A program made the translations under genes and the position numbers. Below the pieces are notes generated by a model. It was not told the origin of the DNA, did not search any database, and saw only the letters and a list, made by a program, of their open reading frames with translations. Positions 25,523 to 35,392 of a stretch of DNA of 64,000 nt are shown here, piece after piece. Where the stretch lies: assembly GCF_001013475.1 (NCBI RefSeq), contig NZ_JZEF01000003.1:372001-436000 (forward strand), written 5' to 3'. The stretch comes from Xanthomonas arboricola pv. juglandis. Lineage in GTDB: Bacteria > Pseudomonadota > Gammaproteobacteria > Xanthomonadales > Xanthomonadaceae. How positions within the stretch are numbered: the stretch's first letter is position 1; each line of letters opens with the position of its first letter.

Positions 25523-27136
25523 TCATTTCCCGAGCAGGCTATTGGGCCCCTGCAACAGGATCCGGAAACAGGCGCCGCCGCCCGGCACCGACACGTAGTC
25601 CAGTTGCGCCTGGTTGGCGCGGCACAGTTCCTGGGCGATATACAGGCCCAGCCCGGTGCCGTGTTCGGAGGTGGTATAGAACGGGCGGAACAGTTGCGCG
25701 GCCACCGTCTCCGGGATGCCGGGGCCGCGGTCGACCACGTCGATCACCGCCATGCGCTCCATGCGCTCCACGCGCAGCTTCACCCGCGCCGGTTCGTCCA
25801 TGACCCGGCCGTACTTGAGCGCGTTGTGGACCAGCGCGGTCAGGATCTGGTGCAGATGCTTGGGGTCGACCAGGGCATGCACGGAAGCGCCTTGAATGCT
25901 CGCTTCCAGGATGTCGGTTTCCATCGACAGGGTCTGCCGGTACTCGACCACGAAGCGGCGCACGAACGCGGCCAGATCCAGGTTGTCCGGGTTGGCGCGT
26001 TCGCGCCGGGCCAGCGCGAGCACGCTTTCGACGATGCCATTGGTGCGCTGGCATTGCTGGTGGATGATCTGCAGCAGGCGGCGGTCGGCATCGCCGATGT
26101 CCGGGGATTCTTCCAGCAACTGCGAGGCGTAGCTGATCGCCGCCAGCGGGTTGCGGATCTCGTGCGCCAGGCTGGCCGAAAAGCGCCCCATCGCCGACAG
26201 CGTGAGCGATTCGGCGCGCCGCGACACTACGCTGGCATCGTCCAGGAACACCAGTACCAGATCGCTGTCGGCGAGCAGGCGCACGAAGCGCGGCTGCACT
26301 TCCGGGCGGTCGGCGCCCAGTTGTAGCGGGGCTTCTTCCTGGCGCCAGCCGCTGCGCCAGCGCTGCAGGCGGCGCGACAGTTCGGGCGTGAGCGCGGCCA
26401 GCGACAGGTCGACCGGCGCATTGCGCTGGTCGCCGTCGCCGAGCAGCGCCAGCGCCGCCTCGTTGGCCAGGGTGATGCGGTTGTGCGTATCGACCACCAG
26501 CACGCCGGTGCGCATGCGGCGGATGATCAGCTCGTTGATCTCGTAGAGATTGGCGACCTGCGCGCCGCGCTCCTCGGCCAGCACCTGATTGCGGCGCGCA
26601 CGCGAGGCGATCTGTTCGCAGATGAAGGCCACCGCGACATAACTGGTGGCGAACATCGCCAGTTCGGCCACCGGGCGGGTGGCGCCGCCGCCTTCCAGTA
26701 CCGTCCACAGGTATTCGAGCACGGTGGCGAAGCTGGCCAGCACCGCGATGCTCATGCCATAGCGCAGGCGCAGCAGGATCGAGGCGGCGGCGACATTGAA
26801 CAGCAGCATCATCGCGATGCCGGCGCTGGCGCCGGGCAGCGCATGCGTGGCCAGGGTCGCGGCGAGGATGTCGGCGATCACCGCGCACAGCACGGTGGCG
26901 GTCAGGCGGCGCCCGTTGCGGCCCCAGAACAGCAGCGGGATGGCCATCGACAGGTAGCCGATCGCCACACCGGCCGCCAGGCGCGGGTAGCGCGGTTCCG
27001 GGATCGCGTCGGACAGGGGGCTGAACACCAGTGCGGCGATCAGCCCGGCCACCAGCACCCGGTACAGCGAAAAGAAGTACAGCTCGCGCTGCGGCGCGGA
27101 CTGGATCCGGTCGATAAGCGATGGGCTGGATGGCAA
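25523..27136 (-). CDS. pilS: Pilin-sensing histidine kinase PilS
   Basis: PilS is the inner-membrane kinase that phosphorylates PilR and senses pilin levels. The product has six membrane segments (residues about 20-180), a PAS-like segment (INELIIRRMRTGVLVVDTHN), the H-box SLAHEIRNPLAAISYASQLL and ATPase motifs (ALVHNALKYGR, VDRGPGIPE, GTGLGLYIAQ). No ATG fits. The TTG at 27136 has GGGGA seven bases upstream and gives 537 residues, close to known PilS proteins. The longer frame open to 27619 has no conserved residues. Confidence 0.92.
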   Translation of the reverse strand: MPSSPSLIDRIQSAPQRELYFFSLYRVLVAGLIAALVFSPLSDAIPEPRYPRLAAGVAIGYLSMAIPLLFWGRNGRRLTATVLCAVIADILAATLATHALPGASAGIAMMLLFNVAAASILLRLRYGMSIAVLASFATVLEYLWTVLEGGGATRPVAELAMFATSYVAVAFICEQIASRARRNQVLAEERGAQVANLYEINELIIRRMRTGVLVVDTHNRITLANEAALALLGDGDQRNAPVDLSLAALTPELSRRLQRWRSGWRQEEAPLQLGADRPEVQPRFVRLLADSDLVLVFLDDASVVSRRAESLTLSAMGRFSASLAHEIRNPLAAISYASQLLEESPDIGDADRRLLQIIHQQCQRTNGIVESVLALARRERANPDNLDLAAFVRRFVVEYRQTLSMETDILEASIQGASVHALVDPKHLHQILTALVHNALKYGRVMDEPARVKLRVERMERMAVIDVVDRGPGIPETVAAQLFRPFYTTSEHGTGLGLYIAQELCRANQAQLDYVSVPGGGACFRILLQGPNSLLGK

Positions 27137-27371
27137 ACCGGTTCCCCGCTGGAGCAAGCCGCGAGTATAGGCAGGTGTACGGCCCGCGCAGCGCTCGCGC
27201 ACGGTGCTGGGCCGGGCCGGGCGCAAGCGCCGCCAACGGGGGGCACTCCGGCCGGCTTTTGCGCCGCACGGCGTGGTCGGCCACAATAGGCGGCCCGTTC
27301 GCGTCTCTTGACGTGCCGCCCTGGCGGTCTGCGTTGCACGCAGCGGTCGTTTCCTTTTCCCACGGTGACGC

Positions 27372-28541
27372 ATGAATTTCCACGAATACCAGTCAAAACA
27401 GCTGCTTGCCGAGTACGGCATCCCCGTTCCGGCCGGCAAGGTCGCGGCGACCCCGGACGAAGCGGTTGAAGTCGCCAATTCCCTGGGCAAGGGCCCCTGG
27501 ATGGTGAAAGCGCAGATCCACGCGGGCGGTCGCGGTAAGGCTGGCGGCGTCAAGTTTTGCAAGACCACCGACGACGTGAAGGCCGCAGCGGCCAAGATGC
27601 TCGGCACCAAGATGTCCACCTACCAGACCGCCGGCGTCGAGCTGCCGATCAACCTGGTGCTGGTGACCACCGCCGGCGAGATCGTCAAGGAGCTGTACCT
27701 GTCGATCCTGGTCGACCGCGGCACCAAGACCATCACCTACATCGCCTCCAGCGAGGGCGGCGTGGAGATCGAGCAGGTCGCCGCCGAAACGCCGGAGCTG
27801 ATCCACTCGCTCAACGTCGATTTCGTCGAAGGCGTGCAGGGCTACCACGGCCGCGATTTCGGCTTCAAGCTCGGCCTGACCGCCAAGCAGGCCGGCCAGT
27901 TCGCCAGCATCATGGTGAACCTGTATCGCCTGTTCAACGAAAAGGATCTGGCGCTGGTTGAAATCAACCCGCTGGCGATCCTGGACGACGGCAACCTGTA
28001 CGCGCTGGACGGCAAGTTCGACAGCGACGACAACGCCGCGTTCCGTCAGAAGCAGCTGATCGCCATGCGCGACAAGATGCAGGAAGACGAGACCGAAGTG
28101 ACCGCGTCGGAGCTGGACATCAACTACGTCACCATGGACGGCAACATCGGTTGCATGGTCAACGGCGCCGGCCTGGCCATGGCCACCATGGACGTCATCA
28201 AGCTCAACGGCGGCGAGCCGGCGAACTTCCTGGACGTGGGCGGCGGCGCCAACAAGCAGCGCGTCATCGAGGCGTTCAAGCTGATCCTGTCCTCGGACAA
28301 GGTCGAAGGCATCTTCGTCAACATCTTCGGCGGCATCGTCCGCTGCGACATGATTGCCGAGGGCATCATCGCGGCGGTCAAGGAAGTGGGCGTCAAGGTT
28401 CCGGTCGTGGTGCGCCTGGAAGGCACCAATGTGGAAGAAGGCAAGCAGCTGCTGCGCGACAGCGGCATGGCCATCATCCCGGCCGACAACATCAACGACG
28501 GTGCCAAGAAGGTCGTCGAAGCTGTCAAGAACGCCGCCTGA
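27372..28541 (+). CDS. sucC: Succinyl-CoA synthetase beta subunit
   Basis: SucC is the ATP-grasp, nucleotide- and substrate-binding subunit of the TCA enzyme that interconverts succinyl-CoA and succinate with ATP formation. The 389-residue product begins [20 protein letters not shown]. It contains [26 protein letters not shown] and the CoA-ligase part [20 protein letters not shown] with [14 protein letters not shown]. It is 24 bases upstream of sucD and divergent from pilS. Confidence 0.98.
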   Translation: MNFHEYQSKQLLAEYGIPVPAGKVAATPDEAVEVANSLGKGPWMVKAQIHAGGRGKAGGVKFCKTTDDVKAAAAKMLGTKMSTYQTAGVELPINLVLVTTAGEIVKELYLSILVDRGTKTITYIASSEGGVEIEQVAAETPELIHSLNVDFVEGVQGYHGRDFGFKLGLTAKQAGQFASIMVNLYRLFNEKDLALVEINPLAILDDGNLYALDGKFDSDDNAAFRQKQLIAMRDKMQEDETEVTASELDINYVTMDGNIGCMVNGAGLAMATMDVIKLNGGEPANFLDVGGGANKQRVIEAFKLILSSDKVEGIFVNIFGGIVRCDMIAEGIIAAVKEVGVKVPVVVRLEGTNVEEGKQLLRDSGMAIIPADNINDGAKKVVEAVKNAA

Positions 28542-28565
28542 TTCACGACACCGAAGGAACTATCC

Positions 28566-29441
28566 ATGTCCGTTTTGATTAACAAGAACACCAAGGTGAT
28601 CGTGCAGGGCTTCACCGGCCAGCAGGGCACCTTCCACGCCACTCAGATGATCGAGTACGGCACCCAGGTCGTCGGCGGCGTGACGCCGGGCAAGGGCGGC
28701 ACCACGCATATCGACCTGCCGGTGTTCAACACCGTGGCCGATGCCGTCAAGGCCACCGGCGCAGACGCGTCGGTGATCTACGTGCCGCCGCCGTACGCGG
28801 CCGATGCGATCCTGGAAGCGGCCGCGGCCGGCATCAAGGTCATCGTCTGCATCACCGAAGGCATCCCGGTGCTGGACATGCTGCGCGTCAAGAACGTGCT
28901 GACCCGCTCGCATCCGGACACCGTGCTGATCGGGCCGAACTGCCCCGGCGTGATCACCCCGGGCGAGTGCAAGATCGGCATCATGCCGGGCCACATCCAC
29001 AAGCCGGGCAAGATCGGCATCGTGTCGCGTTCGGGCACGCTGACCTATGAAGCGGTCAAGCAGACCACCGAAGTGGGCCTGGGCCAGAGCACCTGCATCG
29101 GTATCGGCGGCGACCCGATCAACGGCCTGAACTTCGTCGACTGCCTCAAGCTGTTCAACGAAGACCCGCAGACCGAAGGCATCATCATGGTTGGCGAAAT
29201 CGGTGGCGACGCCGAGGAAGCTGGCGCCGAGTACATCAAGCAGTTCGTGAAGAAGCCGGTGGTCGGCTTCATCGCCGGTGCGTCGGCGCCGGCCGGCAAG
29301 CGCATGGGCCACGCCGGTGCGATCGCATCGGGCGGAAAGGGCACCGCCGAAGGCAAATTCGCGGCGATGGAAGCCGCTGGCGTCAAGACCGTCCGTTCGC
29401 CGGGCGATCTGGGTGCGGCGATCGCTGCGCTGGTGAAGTAA
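28566..29441 (+). CDS. sucD: Succinyl-CoA synthetase alpha subunit
   Basis: SucD carries the CoA-binding domain and the active-site His that is phosphorylated in the reaction. The 291-residue product has [20 protein letters not shown], the CoA loop [29 protein letters not shown] and the His segment [20 protein letters not shown]. It completes the sucCD operon, which ends at a strong terminator 30 bases downstream. Confidence 0.98.
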   Translation: MSVLINKNTKVIVQGFTGQQGTFHATQMIEYGTQVVGGVTPGKGGTTHIDLPVFNTVADAVKATGADASVIYVPPPYAADAILEAAAAGIKVIVCITEGIPVLDMLRVKNVLTRSHPDTVLIGPNCPGVITPGECKIGIMPGHIHKPGKIGIVSRSGTLTYEAVKQTTEVGLGQSTCIGIGGDPINGLNFVDCLKLFNEDPQTEGIIMVGEIGGDAEEAGAEYIKQFVKKPVVGFIAGASAPAGKRMGHAGAIASGGKGTAEGKFAAMEAAGVKTVRSPGDLGAAIAALVK

Positions 29442-29470
29442 GCAGGTCGCGCGCAGGCGCGGGATGTGAG

Positions 29471-29495
29471 AGGCCGCCTTCGGGCGGCCTTTTTT
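29471..29495 (+). terminator. Rho-independent terminator of sucCD
   Basis: AGGCCGCC-TTCG-GGCGGCCT (29471-29490) is followed by five further T residues. Confidence 0.93.
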
Positions 29496-29513
29496 GTGGG
29501 CGTTTGGAAACAT

Positions 29514-29560
29514 CCCCTCATCCGCCCTTCGGGCACCTTCTCCCGCAAGCGGGAGAAGGG
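29514..29560. repeat. REP-like palindrome (CTTCTCCCG type)
   Basis: Second copy of the TCATCCGCCCTTCGGGCACC unit followed by CTTCTCCCGCAAGCGGGAGAAGG, which is a perfect 10-bp stem. It lies just after the sucD terminator. Confidence 0.8.
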
Positions 29561-29779
29561 AGCAACAGCAACAGCAAGAACAACAGCAAGAACAACAGCA
29601 AGAACAACAGCCACAGCCACAGCCACAGCAACAGCCACAGCCACAGCAGGAGCAACAGCAGGAGCAACAGCAGGAGCAGGAGCAGGAGCAACAGCAGGAG
29701 CAGGAGCAGGAGCAGGAGCAAGAGCAGGAGCAAGAGCAGGAGCAAGAGCAGGAGCAAGAGCAAGAGCAAGAGCAGGAGC
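29561..29779. repeat. Hexanucleotide microsatellite tract (GAGCAG/AACAGC variants)
   Basis: About 219 bases consist of degenerate 6-base units: AACAGC and AAGAAC first, then CACAGC, then GAGCAG and GAGCAA. All units are multiples of three, so every frame stays open and would encode Gln/Glu, Ser/Arg or Leu runs. The plus-strand Q/E frame starts inside the sucD terminator without a ribosome binding site, so I do not call it a gene. Confidence 0.85.
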
Positions 29780-29884
29780 CCGGTCATGTTCTCAAGCACG
29801 TCGGGTTGGTCGTTCCTCGCCAGATCGACGGAGCACACCACGGTCATTGAACTCCCGCTGCCCAACCCCCGCAGGACGCGACAT

Positions 29885-29923
29885 CCCCTCTCCCGCCTGC
29901 GGGAGAGGGGCCAGGGGTGAGGG
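29885..29923. repeat. REP-like palindrome (CCCTCTCCCG type)
   Basis: CCCCTCTCCCGCCTGCGGGA closed by GAGGGG, then CCAGGGGTGAGGG. A related unit in the same family lies at 46467-46503. Confidence 0.75.
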
Positions 29924-30019
29924 CGCTTCCCGCGCGGCGATTCCCGACACCAAAGCGCCATCAGCACCGATAGCGCCACCAGGGCGGCACAAGCACCGTA
30001 GCCATCTCTCCTGCCGAGA

Positions 30020-30418
30020 ATGTCGATGCGCCACGCCGCCAAGACCGGATTCGCCAAGCACCTGCGTCGTGAGATGACAGCAGCCGAGCGCGCGCTTTGG
30101 TATCGGTTGCGCGATCGACGTCTGCTCGGCTTCAAATTCCGGCGTCAGTTCCCCATCGGGCCCTATATCGTCGATTTCGTCTGCCTTGCCCGGGCGTTGA
30201 TCGTCGAAATCGACGGTAGCCAGCACCTGCTGCCGGGCGCGGATGCCACGCGCGATGCTTTCCTGCACCGCGAGGGCTTCCAGGTGCTGCGCTTCTGGAA
30301 TAATGCGGTTCTGGCGAGTGGCGACGACGTCTGCGACATGATCGCGCGAGGTCTGCTTGCGGCTCGTTCTCCCTTCCCCGCTTCCGTGCTTCGGAAAATA
30401 CACCCACAAGGCCGTTGA
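30020..30418 (+). CDS. DUF559 nuclease-like protein
   Basis: The 132-residue protein has the DUF559 sequence pattern MTAAERALWYRLRDRRLLG, KFRRQFPIGPYIVDFVCL, LIVEIDGSQH and DAFLHREGFQVLRFWN. This is a small PD-(D/E)xK-like fold related to Vsr endonucleases, with the acidic residues in IVDFV and VEIDGSQH as likely metal ligands. Function in the cell is unknown. It lies one base before nadE in the same direction, but such genes are often scattered and the link may be accidental. Confidence 0.82.
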   Translation: MSMRHAAKTGFAKHLRREMTAAERALWYRLRDRRLLGFKFRRQFPIGPYIVDFVCLARALIVEIDGSQHLLPGADATRDAFLHREGFQVLRFWNNAVLASGDDVCDMIARGLLAARSPFPASVLRKIHPQGR

Positions 30419-30419
30419 C

Positions 30420-32060
30420 ATGTCCCAGACCCTCCGCATCGCCATGGCGCAGTTCGATTTCCCGGTCGGTGCGGTGGCGCAGAACACCGATCGCATCGTC
30501 GATTTCATCGCGGCCGCGCGCGACGAATTCGGCGCCGATATCGTGCTGTTCCCCGAGCTGGCGATCAGCGGCTATCCGCCGGAAGATCTGCTGTTGCGGC
30601 CGGGTTTTCTCGCCCATTGCGAGGAAGCGCTGGCGCGCATCGCCGCCAGCACGCGCGGGATCGTGGCGGTGGTCGGCTGGCCGCAGAGTGCCGGCAGCGT
30701 GGTCTACAACGCCGCCAGCGTGTTGCGCGACGGGCGTATCGAAGCAACGTATCGCAAGCGCGAATTGCCCAACTACGCGGTGTTCGACGAGCGCCGCTAT
30801 TTCGACGTGGATCCGGATGGCGACAACTGCGTGGTCACGGTCAAGGGCGTGCAGGTGGGCGTGGTGATCTGCGAGGATCTGTGGTTTGCCGAGCCGCTGG
30901 CCAGGACCGTACAGGCCGGCGCCGAGCTGGTGCTGGTGCCCAATGCCTCGCCGTACGAGCGCGGCAAGCACGCGCAGCGCGATGCCTTGCTGGCCGAGCG
31001 CACCCGCGAGAGCGGGGCGGCGATCGCCTATCTCAACGTGGTCGGCGGCCAGGACGCATTGGTGTTCGATGGTGCATCGGTGGTAGCAGATGGCGACGGC
31101 ACCGTGCATCCGGCCGCTGCCGCCTTCGTCGATCAGTGGCTGGTGGTGGACTACGCTGCCGGCGAGCGCAGCTTCACCCCGGTGGTGTGGGTGGACGATG
31201 GCGACGAGAGCATGGACGCACTGGCCTGGCGCGCGGTGGTGCGCGGGCTGCAGGACTATTGCCGCAAGAACGGCTTCAGCAAGGTCTGGCTGGGCCTGTC
31301 CGGCGGCATCGATTCGGCGCTGGTGCTGGCGATGGCGGTCGATGCGCTGGGCGGCGACAACGTCACCGCGGTGCGGTTGCCGTCGCGCTACACCGCCAAT
31401 CTGTCCAACGATCTGGCCGACGCGCAATGCCGCGCATTGGGCGTCAAGCTGGAAACCATCGCGATCGAGCCGGCGTTCGAAGGGCTGCTCGCCGCGCTGG
31501 GGCCGATGTTCGAAGGCACCCAGCCGGACATCACCGAAGAAAACCTGCAGTCGCGCAGCCGCGGGGTGATCCTGATGGCGCTGTCCAACAAGTTCGGCGG
31601 GCTGCTGCTGACCACCGGCAACAAGAGCGAGTACGCGGTGGGTTACGCCACCATCTACGGCGACATGTGCGGCGGCTACGCCCCGCTCAAGGACCTGTAC
31701 AAGACCGAAGTGTTCGGCCTGGCCAAGTGGCGCAATACCGTGGGCGGGGCGCCGGTGATTCCGCCGGCCGTGATTTCGCGCCCGCCCTCGGCCGAGTTGC
31801 GCGACAACCAGACCGACCAGGATTCGCTGCCGCCGTACGATGTGCTGGACGGGATTCTGTATCGCTACGTCGACCAGGAACAGTCGCGCGACGACATCGT
31901 CGCGGCCGGCTACGCCGCCGATACGGTGGAACACGTGCTGCGGCTGGTGCGGCTCAACGAATGGAAGCGCCACCAGGCCGCGCCCGGGCCGAAGGTGTCG
32001 CGGCGCGCATTCGGTCGCGAGCGGCGTTACCCGATCACCAATGGGTACTCCGGGCAGTAG
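30420..32060 (+). CDS. nadE: Glutamine-dependent NAD+ synthetase
   Basis: NadE makes NAD+ from deamido-NAD+ using ATP and ammonia released from glutamine. The 546-residue protein has an N-terminal nitrilase-like glutaminase domain with catalytic Glu in LFPELAISGYPPEDLLLRPG, Lys in YRKRELPNYAVFDERRYF and Cys in GVVICEDLWFAEP. The synthetase domain follows, with the PP-loop LSGGIDSALVLAMAVDALGG and LLTTGNKSEYAVGYATIYGD. The start giving MSQTLRIAMAQFDFP is chosen from conservation; an upstream open stretch is not conserved. Confidence 0.96.
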   Translation: MSQTLRIAMAQFDFPVGAVAQNTDRIVDFIAAARDEFGADIVLFPELAISGYPPEDLLLRPGFLAHCEEALARIAASTRGIVAVVGWPQSAGSVVYNAASVLRDGRIEATYRKRELPNYAVFDERRYFDVDPDGDNCVVTVKGVQVGVVICEDLWFAEPLARTVQAGAELVLVPNASPYERGKHAQRDALLAERTRESGAAIAYLNVVGGQDALVFDGASVVADGDGTVHPAAAAFVDQWLVVDYAAGERSFTPVVWVDDGDESMDALAWRAVVRGLQDYCRKNGFSKVWLGLSGGIDSALVLAMAVDALGGDNVTAVRLPSRYTANLSNDLADAQCRALGVKLETIAIEPAFEGLLAALGPMFEGTQPDITEENLQSRSRGVILMALSNKFGGLLLTTGNKSEYAVGYATIYGDMCGGYAPLKDLYKTEVFGLAKWRNTVGGAPVIPPAVISRPPSAELRDNQTDQDSLPPYDVLDGILYRYVDQEQSRDDIVAAGYAADTVEHVLRLVRLNEWKRHQAAPGPKVSRRAFGRERRYPITNGYSGQ

Positions 32061-32069
32061 CCCGAATGG

Positions 32070-33056
32070 CTATTCCGGTCGGTACCCCGGCAGACCGGCC
32101 AACGCTGCGGTGGCCGGTGCCTGGGCGAAGCGGGTGAGCAGGTCCAGGGTGGGCTTGGGACGCGTCAGGTCGTACATCAGGCCGAAATGGCCTTCGGCGC
32201 CCTGGATGGTGGTCTGGTCAAGCAATTCGTAGACGTTCACTTCGGACACCACGTCGGCGTAGTTGTCGCGCACGTTGCGTAACAATTGCGCCAGGCTGTC
32301 GTAGCAGCCGCGGTCGCCTTCCGCACCGCCGGTGGTGTTGCCGGTGTAGATCTCCGCACAGTTGAGCTCGTTGAAGAACACCGGTGTGTTGTAGGTCTGC
32401 GCGGCCGTGCGCAGCTGGCCAAGATACAACTCGGTCCAGTAGCCGGCATCCTGGTGGAAGGCATAGTAGTGGAAGCTGATATGGTCGAAGTCGAAGCCGG
32501 CCGCCTTGGCCTTGGCCAGGAACCACAGCGAGCCATTGCGATCGCCCGGGCAGCGCGCGCTGGCGCTGCGGTCGTCGCTGTTGCAGGCGGTGATGTTGAT
32601 GGTGAAGCGCAGGCCGGCGCCCAGCTCGTTGGAGGCCTGGCGCATGCCCAGGTACATCGTGGTCATTGCCGCAATGCGGGCATCGGCCTCGGCGCGCACC
32701 AGATCCTGTTCGTTGCCGATCTCCCAGACCTTGATGTCGGCCGCATAGCGGCGTGCCAGCTGGTAGCCGATCTCGCGCGACATCGGATAGACCATCGGGC
32801 GCAGCGTGATGCCGTATTTGCGCGCCAGCGGGACCAGCGCATCCAGCGTTGCGTAATCGCGCGGGTCCACATCGAAGCGGTAGCTGCGCAGATTGCGCGC
32901 GGCCAGCAGTGTGAAGCGGGCCTCGGCCTGGGCCATGGGATAGCCGGGGCGGTTGTCGTGGGCGTTGACGCCGTAGACGATGGGCGCCGCGGCGGCGGTC
33001 GTGGTCATGGCCGCCAGCAACAGGCTAAGCATGAGCGGGACGATGCAGCCAGACAT
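32070..33056 (-). CDS. Secreted clan GH-A glycoside hydrolase-like protein
   Basis: The 328-residue product has a signal peptide (MSGCIVPLMLSLLLAAMTTT, cleavage near AAAA|PIVYG) and a TIM-barrel pattern. The motif KVWEIGNEQDLV supplies the probable acid/base Glu after Asn, and VFFNELNCAE supplies a probable nucleophile Glu, as in clan GH-A families (for example GH39 and GH5). HISFHYYAFHQDAGYW resembles the substrate cleft. The substrate is unknown. A plant cell-wall or own-exopolysaccharide glycan is plausible. It is convergent with nadE. The start at 33056 is set by the signal peptide. Confidence 0.72.
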   Translation of the reverse strand: MSGCIVPLMLSLLLAAMTTTAAAAPIVYGVNAHDNRPGYPMAQAEARFTLLAARNLRSYRFDVDPRDYATLDALVPLARKYGITLRPMVYPMSREIGYQLARRYAADIKVWEIGNEQDLVRAEADARIAAMTTMYLGMRQASNELGAGLRFTINITACNSDDRSASARCPGDRNGSLWFLAKAKAAGFDFDHISFHYYAFHQDAGYWTELYLGQLRTAAQTYNTPVFFNELNCAEIYTGNTTGGAEGDRGCYDSLAQLLRNVRDNYADVVSEVNVYELLDQTTIQGAEGHFGLMYDLTRPKPTLDLLTRFAQAPATAALAGLPGYRPE

Positions 33057-33346
33057 GCGGCCTCCTGGGCGGGCGCCAGCGGGGAGTCGGATCTTCTTCG
33101 AGGTGCAGTATAGGCAGCGCGCAGGCGCGGTTCGGTGACCTGGTGCCGGATCTGGCGACGCGCGCGCAACGGCCGCAGGCAGGCGCGCTCGGGCGGTGCG
33201 AGGTAGCGTGGGACGCGGGCACGTAATGCTGGATCGCCGATCTGTCGCTCGATCGGACGTGGCCGTCCTCAGGCACCGCAAGCGCCTGCGGCAATCAGCC
33301 GTGCCGCCGCCTACAGGCGCGTTGCCGCATCCGCATTGCCGCAATG

Positions 33347-33371
33347 AAAAAGGGGCCTTGCGGCCCCTTCT
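33347..33371 (-). terminator. Terminator of bamD
   Basis: AAGGGGCC (33350-33357) pairs with GGCCCCTT (33362-33369). On the minus strand the hairpin is followed by TTTTTC. Confidence 0.8.
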
Positions 33372-33393
33372 CATCACACCGGCGGCTGATCTC

Positions 33394-34275
33394 TCAGTCG
33401 CGGCTCATCTGTGCATTGCGCTGACCGGTGGCGGCGGACTTCTCGCCGGCGAACGGGTTGAGCTTGCGGATGGCCCACGGGTACTTCGGCCAGTCGCCGG
33501 TCAGCCACGGATGCTGCGGGCTGTTGAGCTCCAGCACGCGGCGGGCATCGGCGGCCAGGGTCTTGTTACCCAGGTGGGTGTAGGCCTCGGCCAGCACCGC
33601 CACCGCGTCGTATTGGTAGGCGCTCTGCGGATAGGTTTCCAGGAGGTAATTGGCGCGACCGGCGGCCGAGACCCAGGCATTGCGCCGCAGGTAGTACAGC
33701 GCGTTGTCCAGCTCGTGCTGGGCGAACACGTCGCGCAGCTCGATCATGCGCTTGCGCGCATCCGGCGCATAGCGGCTGTTCGGGTAGCGGTCGGTGACGG
33801 TGTTGAAGTCGTTGTAGGCCTGCTGCGGCGAGGACAGATCGCGACGGCTCGGATCCAGCGACCACACGCGGCGCAGGAACACCGTGTCGCGGTTGCTGTT
33901 GGCCAGCCCGCGCAGGTAATACAGATAGGAGATGTTGCGATGGGTCGGGTAGGTCCGGATGAAGCGGTCGACGCTGGACACGGTGTCGTCGTGCTTGCCG
34001 GCCTTGTACTGGGCGTAGGCGGTTTCGATCATCGCCTGTTCGGTGTACGGCCCGTACGGGTACTGGGCGATCAGGCGCTTGTAGCTGGCTTCGGCGCCAG
34101 CCCAGTTGCCTTTCTCCATCAGGCCGTGGCCCTTGCCGTAAAGCTGCTCGACGGGCATGCCTTCGTCGGGATTCTTGTCCTTGGCGCCGCGGTGGCAGCC
34201 GGTGACGACGAACGCCATGACCAGCAGGAGGGCAATCAGGCGCACAGGCGCGGAAAACGTGGACCGTCGGATCAT
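33394..34275 (-). CDS. bamD: Outer membrane assembly lipoprotein BamD
   Basis: BamD is the essential lipoprotein of the BAM complex that inserts beta-barrel proteins in the outer membrane. The 293-residue precursor has a lipobox (AFVVTGCHRG, lipidated Cys about residue 27) and five TPR-like repeats, including GNWAGAEASYKRLIAQYPYG, AGKHDDTVSSVDRFIRTYPT and RNAWVSAAGRANYLLETYPQ. It is divergent from rluD, the usual arrangement in many gammaproteobacteria. Confidence 0.94.
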   Translation of the reverse strand: MIRRSTFSAPVRLIALLLVMAFVVTGCHRGAKDKNPDEGMPVEQLYGKGHGLMEKGNWAGAEASYKRLIAQYPYGPYTEQAMIETAYAQYKAGKHDDTVSSVDRFIRTYPTHRNISYLYYLRGLANSNRDTVFLRRVWSLDPSRRDLSSPQQAYNDFNTVTDRYPNSRYAPDARKRMIELRDVFAQHELDNALYYLRRNAWVSAAGRANYLLETYPQSAYQYDAVAVLAEAYTHLGNKTLAADARRVLELNSPQHPWLTGDWPKYPWAIRKLNPFAGEKSAATGQRNAQMSRD

Positions 34276-34395
34276 GGGTCTGGGCAGGACGCATCAGGAA
34301 AACGAGAGCGCGATGATAGCCTAGTGGCCTGTCCGGCGACTGACTCCCGCCGCCCGGACCCCCAAATTTCCGCTTTTGCCTGAGTGCCCGTGTCC

Positions 34396-35391
34396 ATGTC
34401 CGACCCATCTGCCGAACCCCTCGACCCGTCCATTCGCCAGGCCATCGTGCCCGACAACGCCGCAGGGCGCCGTTTCGACGCGGTGCTCGCCGAGCTGTTC
34501 CCCGAATTCTCGCGCTCGCGCTTGTCGGAGTGGATCAAGTCCGGCGATGCGCTGCTGAACGGGGAAATGGCGCGCCCGCGCGACACCTTGCGCGGCGGCG
34601 AGAGCGTGCAGGTGCAGGTGGTGCTGGAAACCCAGACCCACGCCGCCCCGCAGGACATCCCGCTGAGCGTGTTGTACGAAGACGACCAGGTGCTGGTGAT
34701 CGACAAGCCGGCCGGGCTGGTGGTGCACCCGGGCGCCGGCAATCCGGACGGCACCCTGGTCAACGCCTTGCTGTTCCGCGACCCGGCGTTGGCGGCGGTG
34801 CCGCGCGCCGGCGTGGTGCACCGGCTGGACAAGGACACCAGCGGCGTGATGGTGGTGGCGCGCACCGTGCAGGCGCAGACCGCGCTGGTGGAACAGCTGT
34901 CCGCACGCGATGTGCATCGCCAGTACCTGGCGGTGGTGGTGGGCGCGCTGGTCTCCGGTGGCACCGCCAATGCGCCGATCGACCGCCATCCGCGCGATCG
35001 GCTGAAGATGGCGGTGCGCGACGATGGCCGCGATGCGGTCACCCATTACCGCCTGCGCGAGCGCTTCCGCGCGCACACCGCGCTGGAATGCCGGCTGGAA
35101 ACCGGGCGCACCCACCAGATCCGTGTGCACATGGCGCATCTGAAATCGCCGATCGTCGGCGACCCGCTGTACGGCGGCGCGCTCAAGCTGCCCAAGGGCG
35201 CCAGCGACGAACTGGTGCACGAATTGCGCACCTTCAAGCGCCAGGCGCTGCATGCCGAAACCCTGGAATTCCTGCACCCGGTCAGCGGCGAACCGGTGCG
35301 CGCCAGCGCGCCGGTGCCGGCCGACCTGCAGCGGCTGATGACGGCCCTGCGCGAAGACAGCGCACGCGCCGCCGAGCTGGCACGCCGCTGA
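34396..35391 (+). CDS. rluD: 23S rRNA pseudouridine synthase RluD
   Basis: RluD makes pseudouridines 1911, 1915 and 1917 in helix 69 of 23S rRNA. The 331-residue protein has an N-terminal S4 domain ([20 protein letters not shown]) and the catalytic domain with [19 protein letters not shown] (catalytic Asp), RQYLAVVVG and [18 protein letters not shown] codons at 34384 and 34390 could also serve as starts. It is followed after one base by pgeF, and the pair forms an operon. Confidence 0.95.
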   Translation: MSDPSAEPLDPSIRQAIVPDNAAGRRFDAVLAELFPEFSRSRLSEWIKSGDALLNGEMARPRDTLRGGESVQVQVVLETQTHAAPQDIPLSVLYEDDQVLVIDKPAGLVVHPGAGNPDGTLVNALLFRDPALAAVPRAGVVHRLDKDTSGVMVVARTVQAQTALVEQLSARDVHRQYLAVVVGALVSGGTANAPIDRHPRDRLKMAVRDDGRDAVTHYRLRERFRAHTALECRLETGRTHQIRVHMAHLKSPIVGDPLYGGALKLPKGASDELVHELRTFKRQALHAETLEFLHPVSGEPVRASAPVPADLQRLMTALREDSARAAELARR

Positions 35392-35392
35392 C

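Noticed and set aside
27137..27619. N-terminal extension of pilS
   Set aside because: The residues are low-complexity Arg/Pro/Ala typical of noncoding GC-rich DNA and overlap the sucC upstream region.
29561..29779. Possible CRISPR array in the repeat tract
   Set aside because: The units are six bases and contiguous. There are no spacers and no cas genes.
29494..29850. Q/E-rich frame over the hexanucleotide tract
   Set aside because: It starts inside the sucD terminator with no ribosome binding site, and all frames over the tract stay open because the units are multiples of three.
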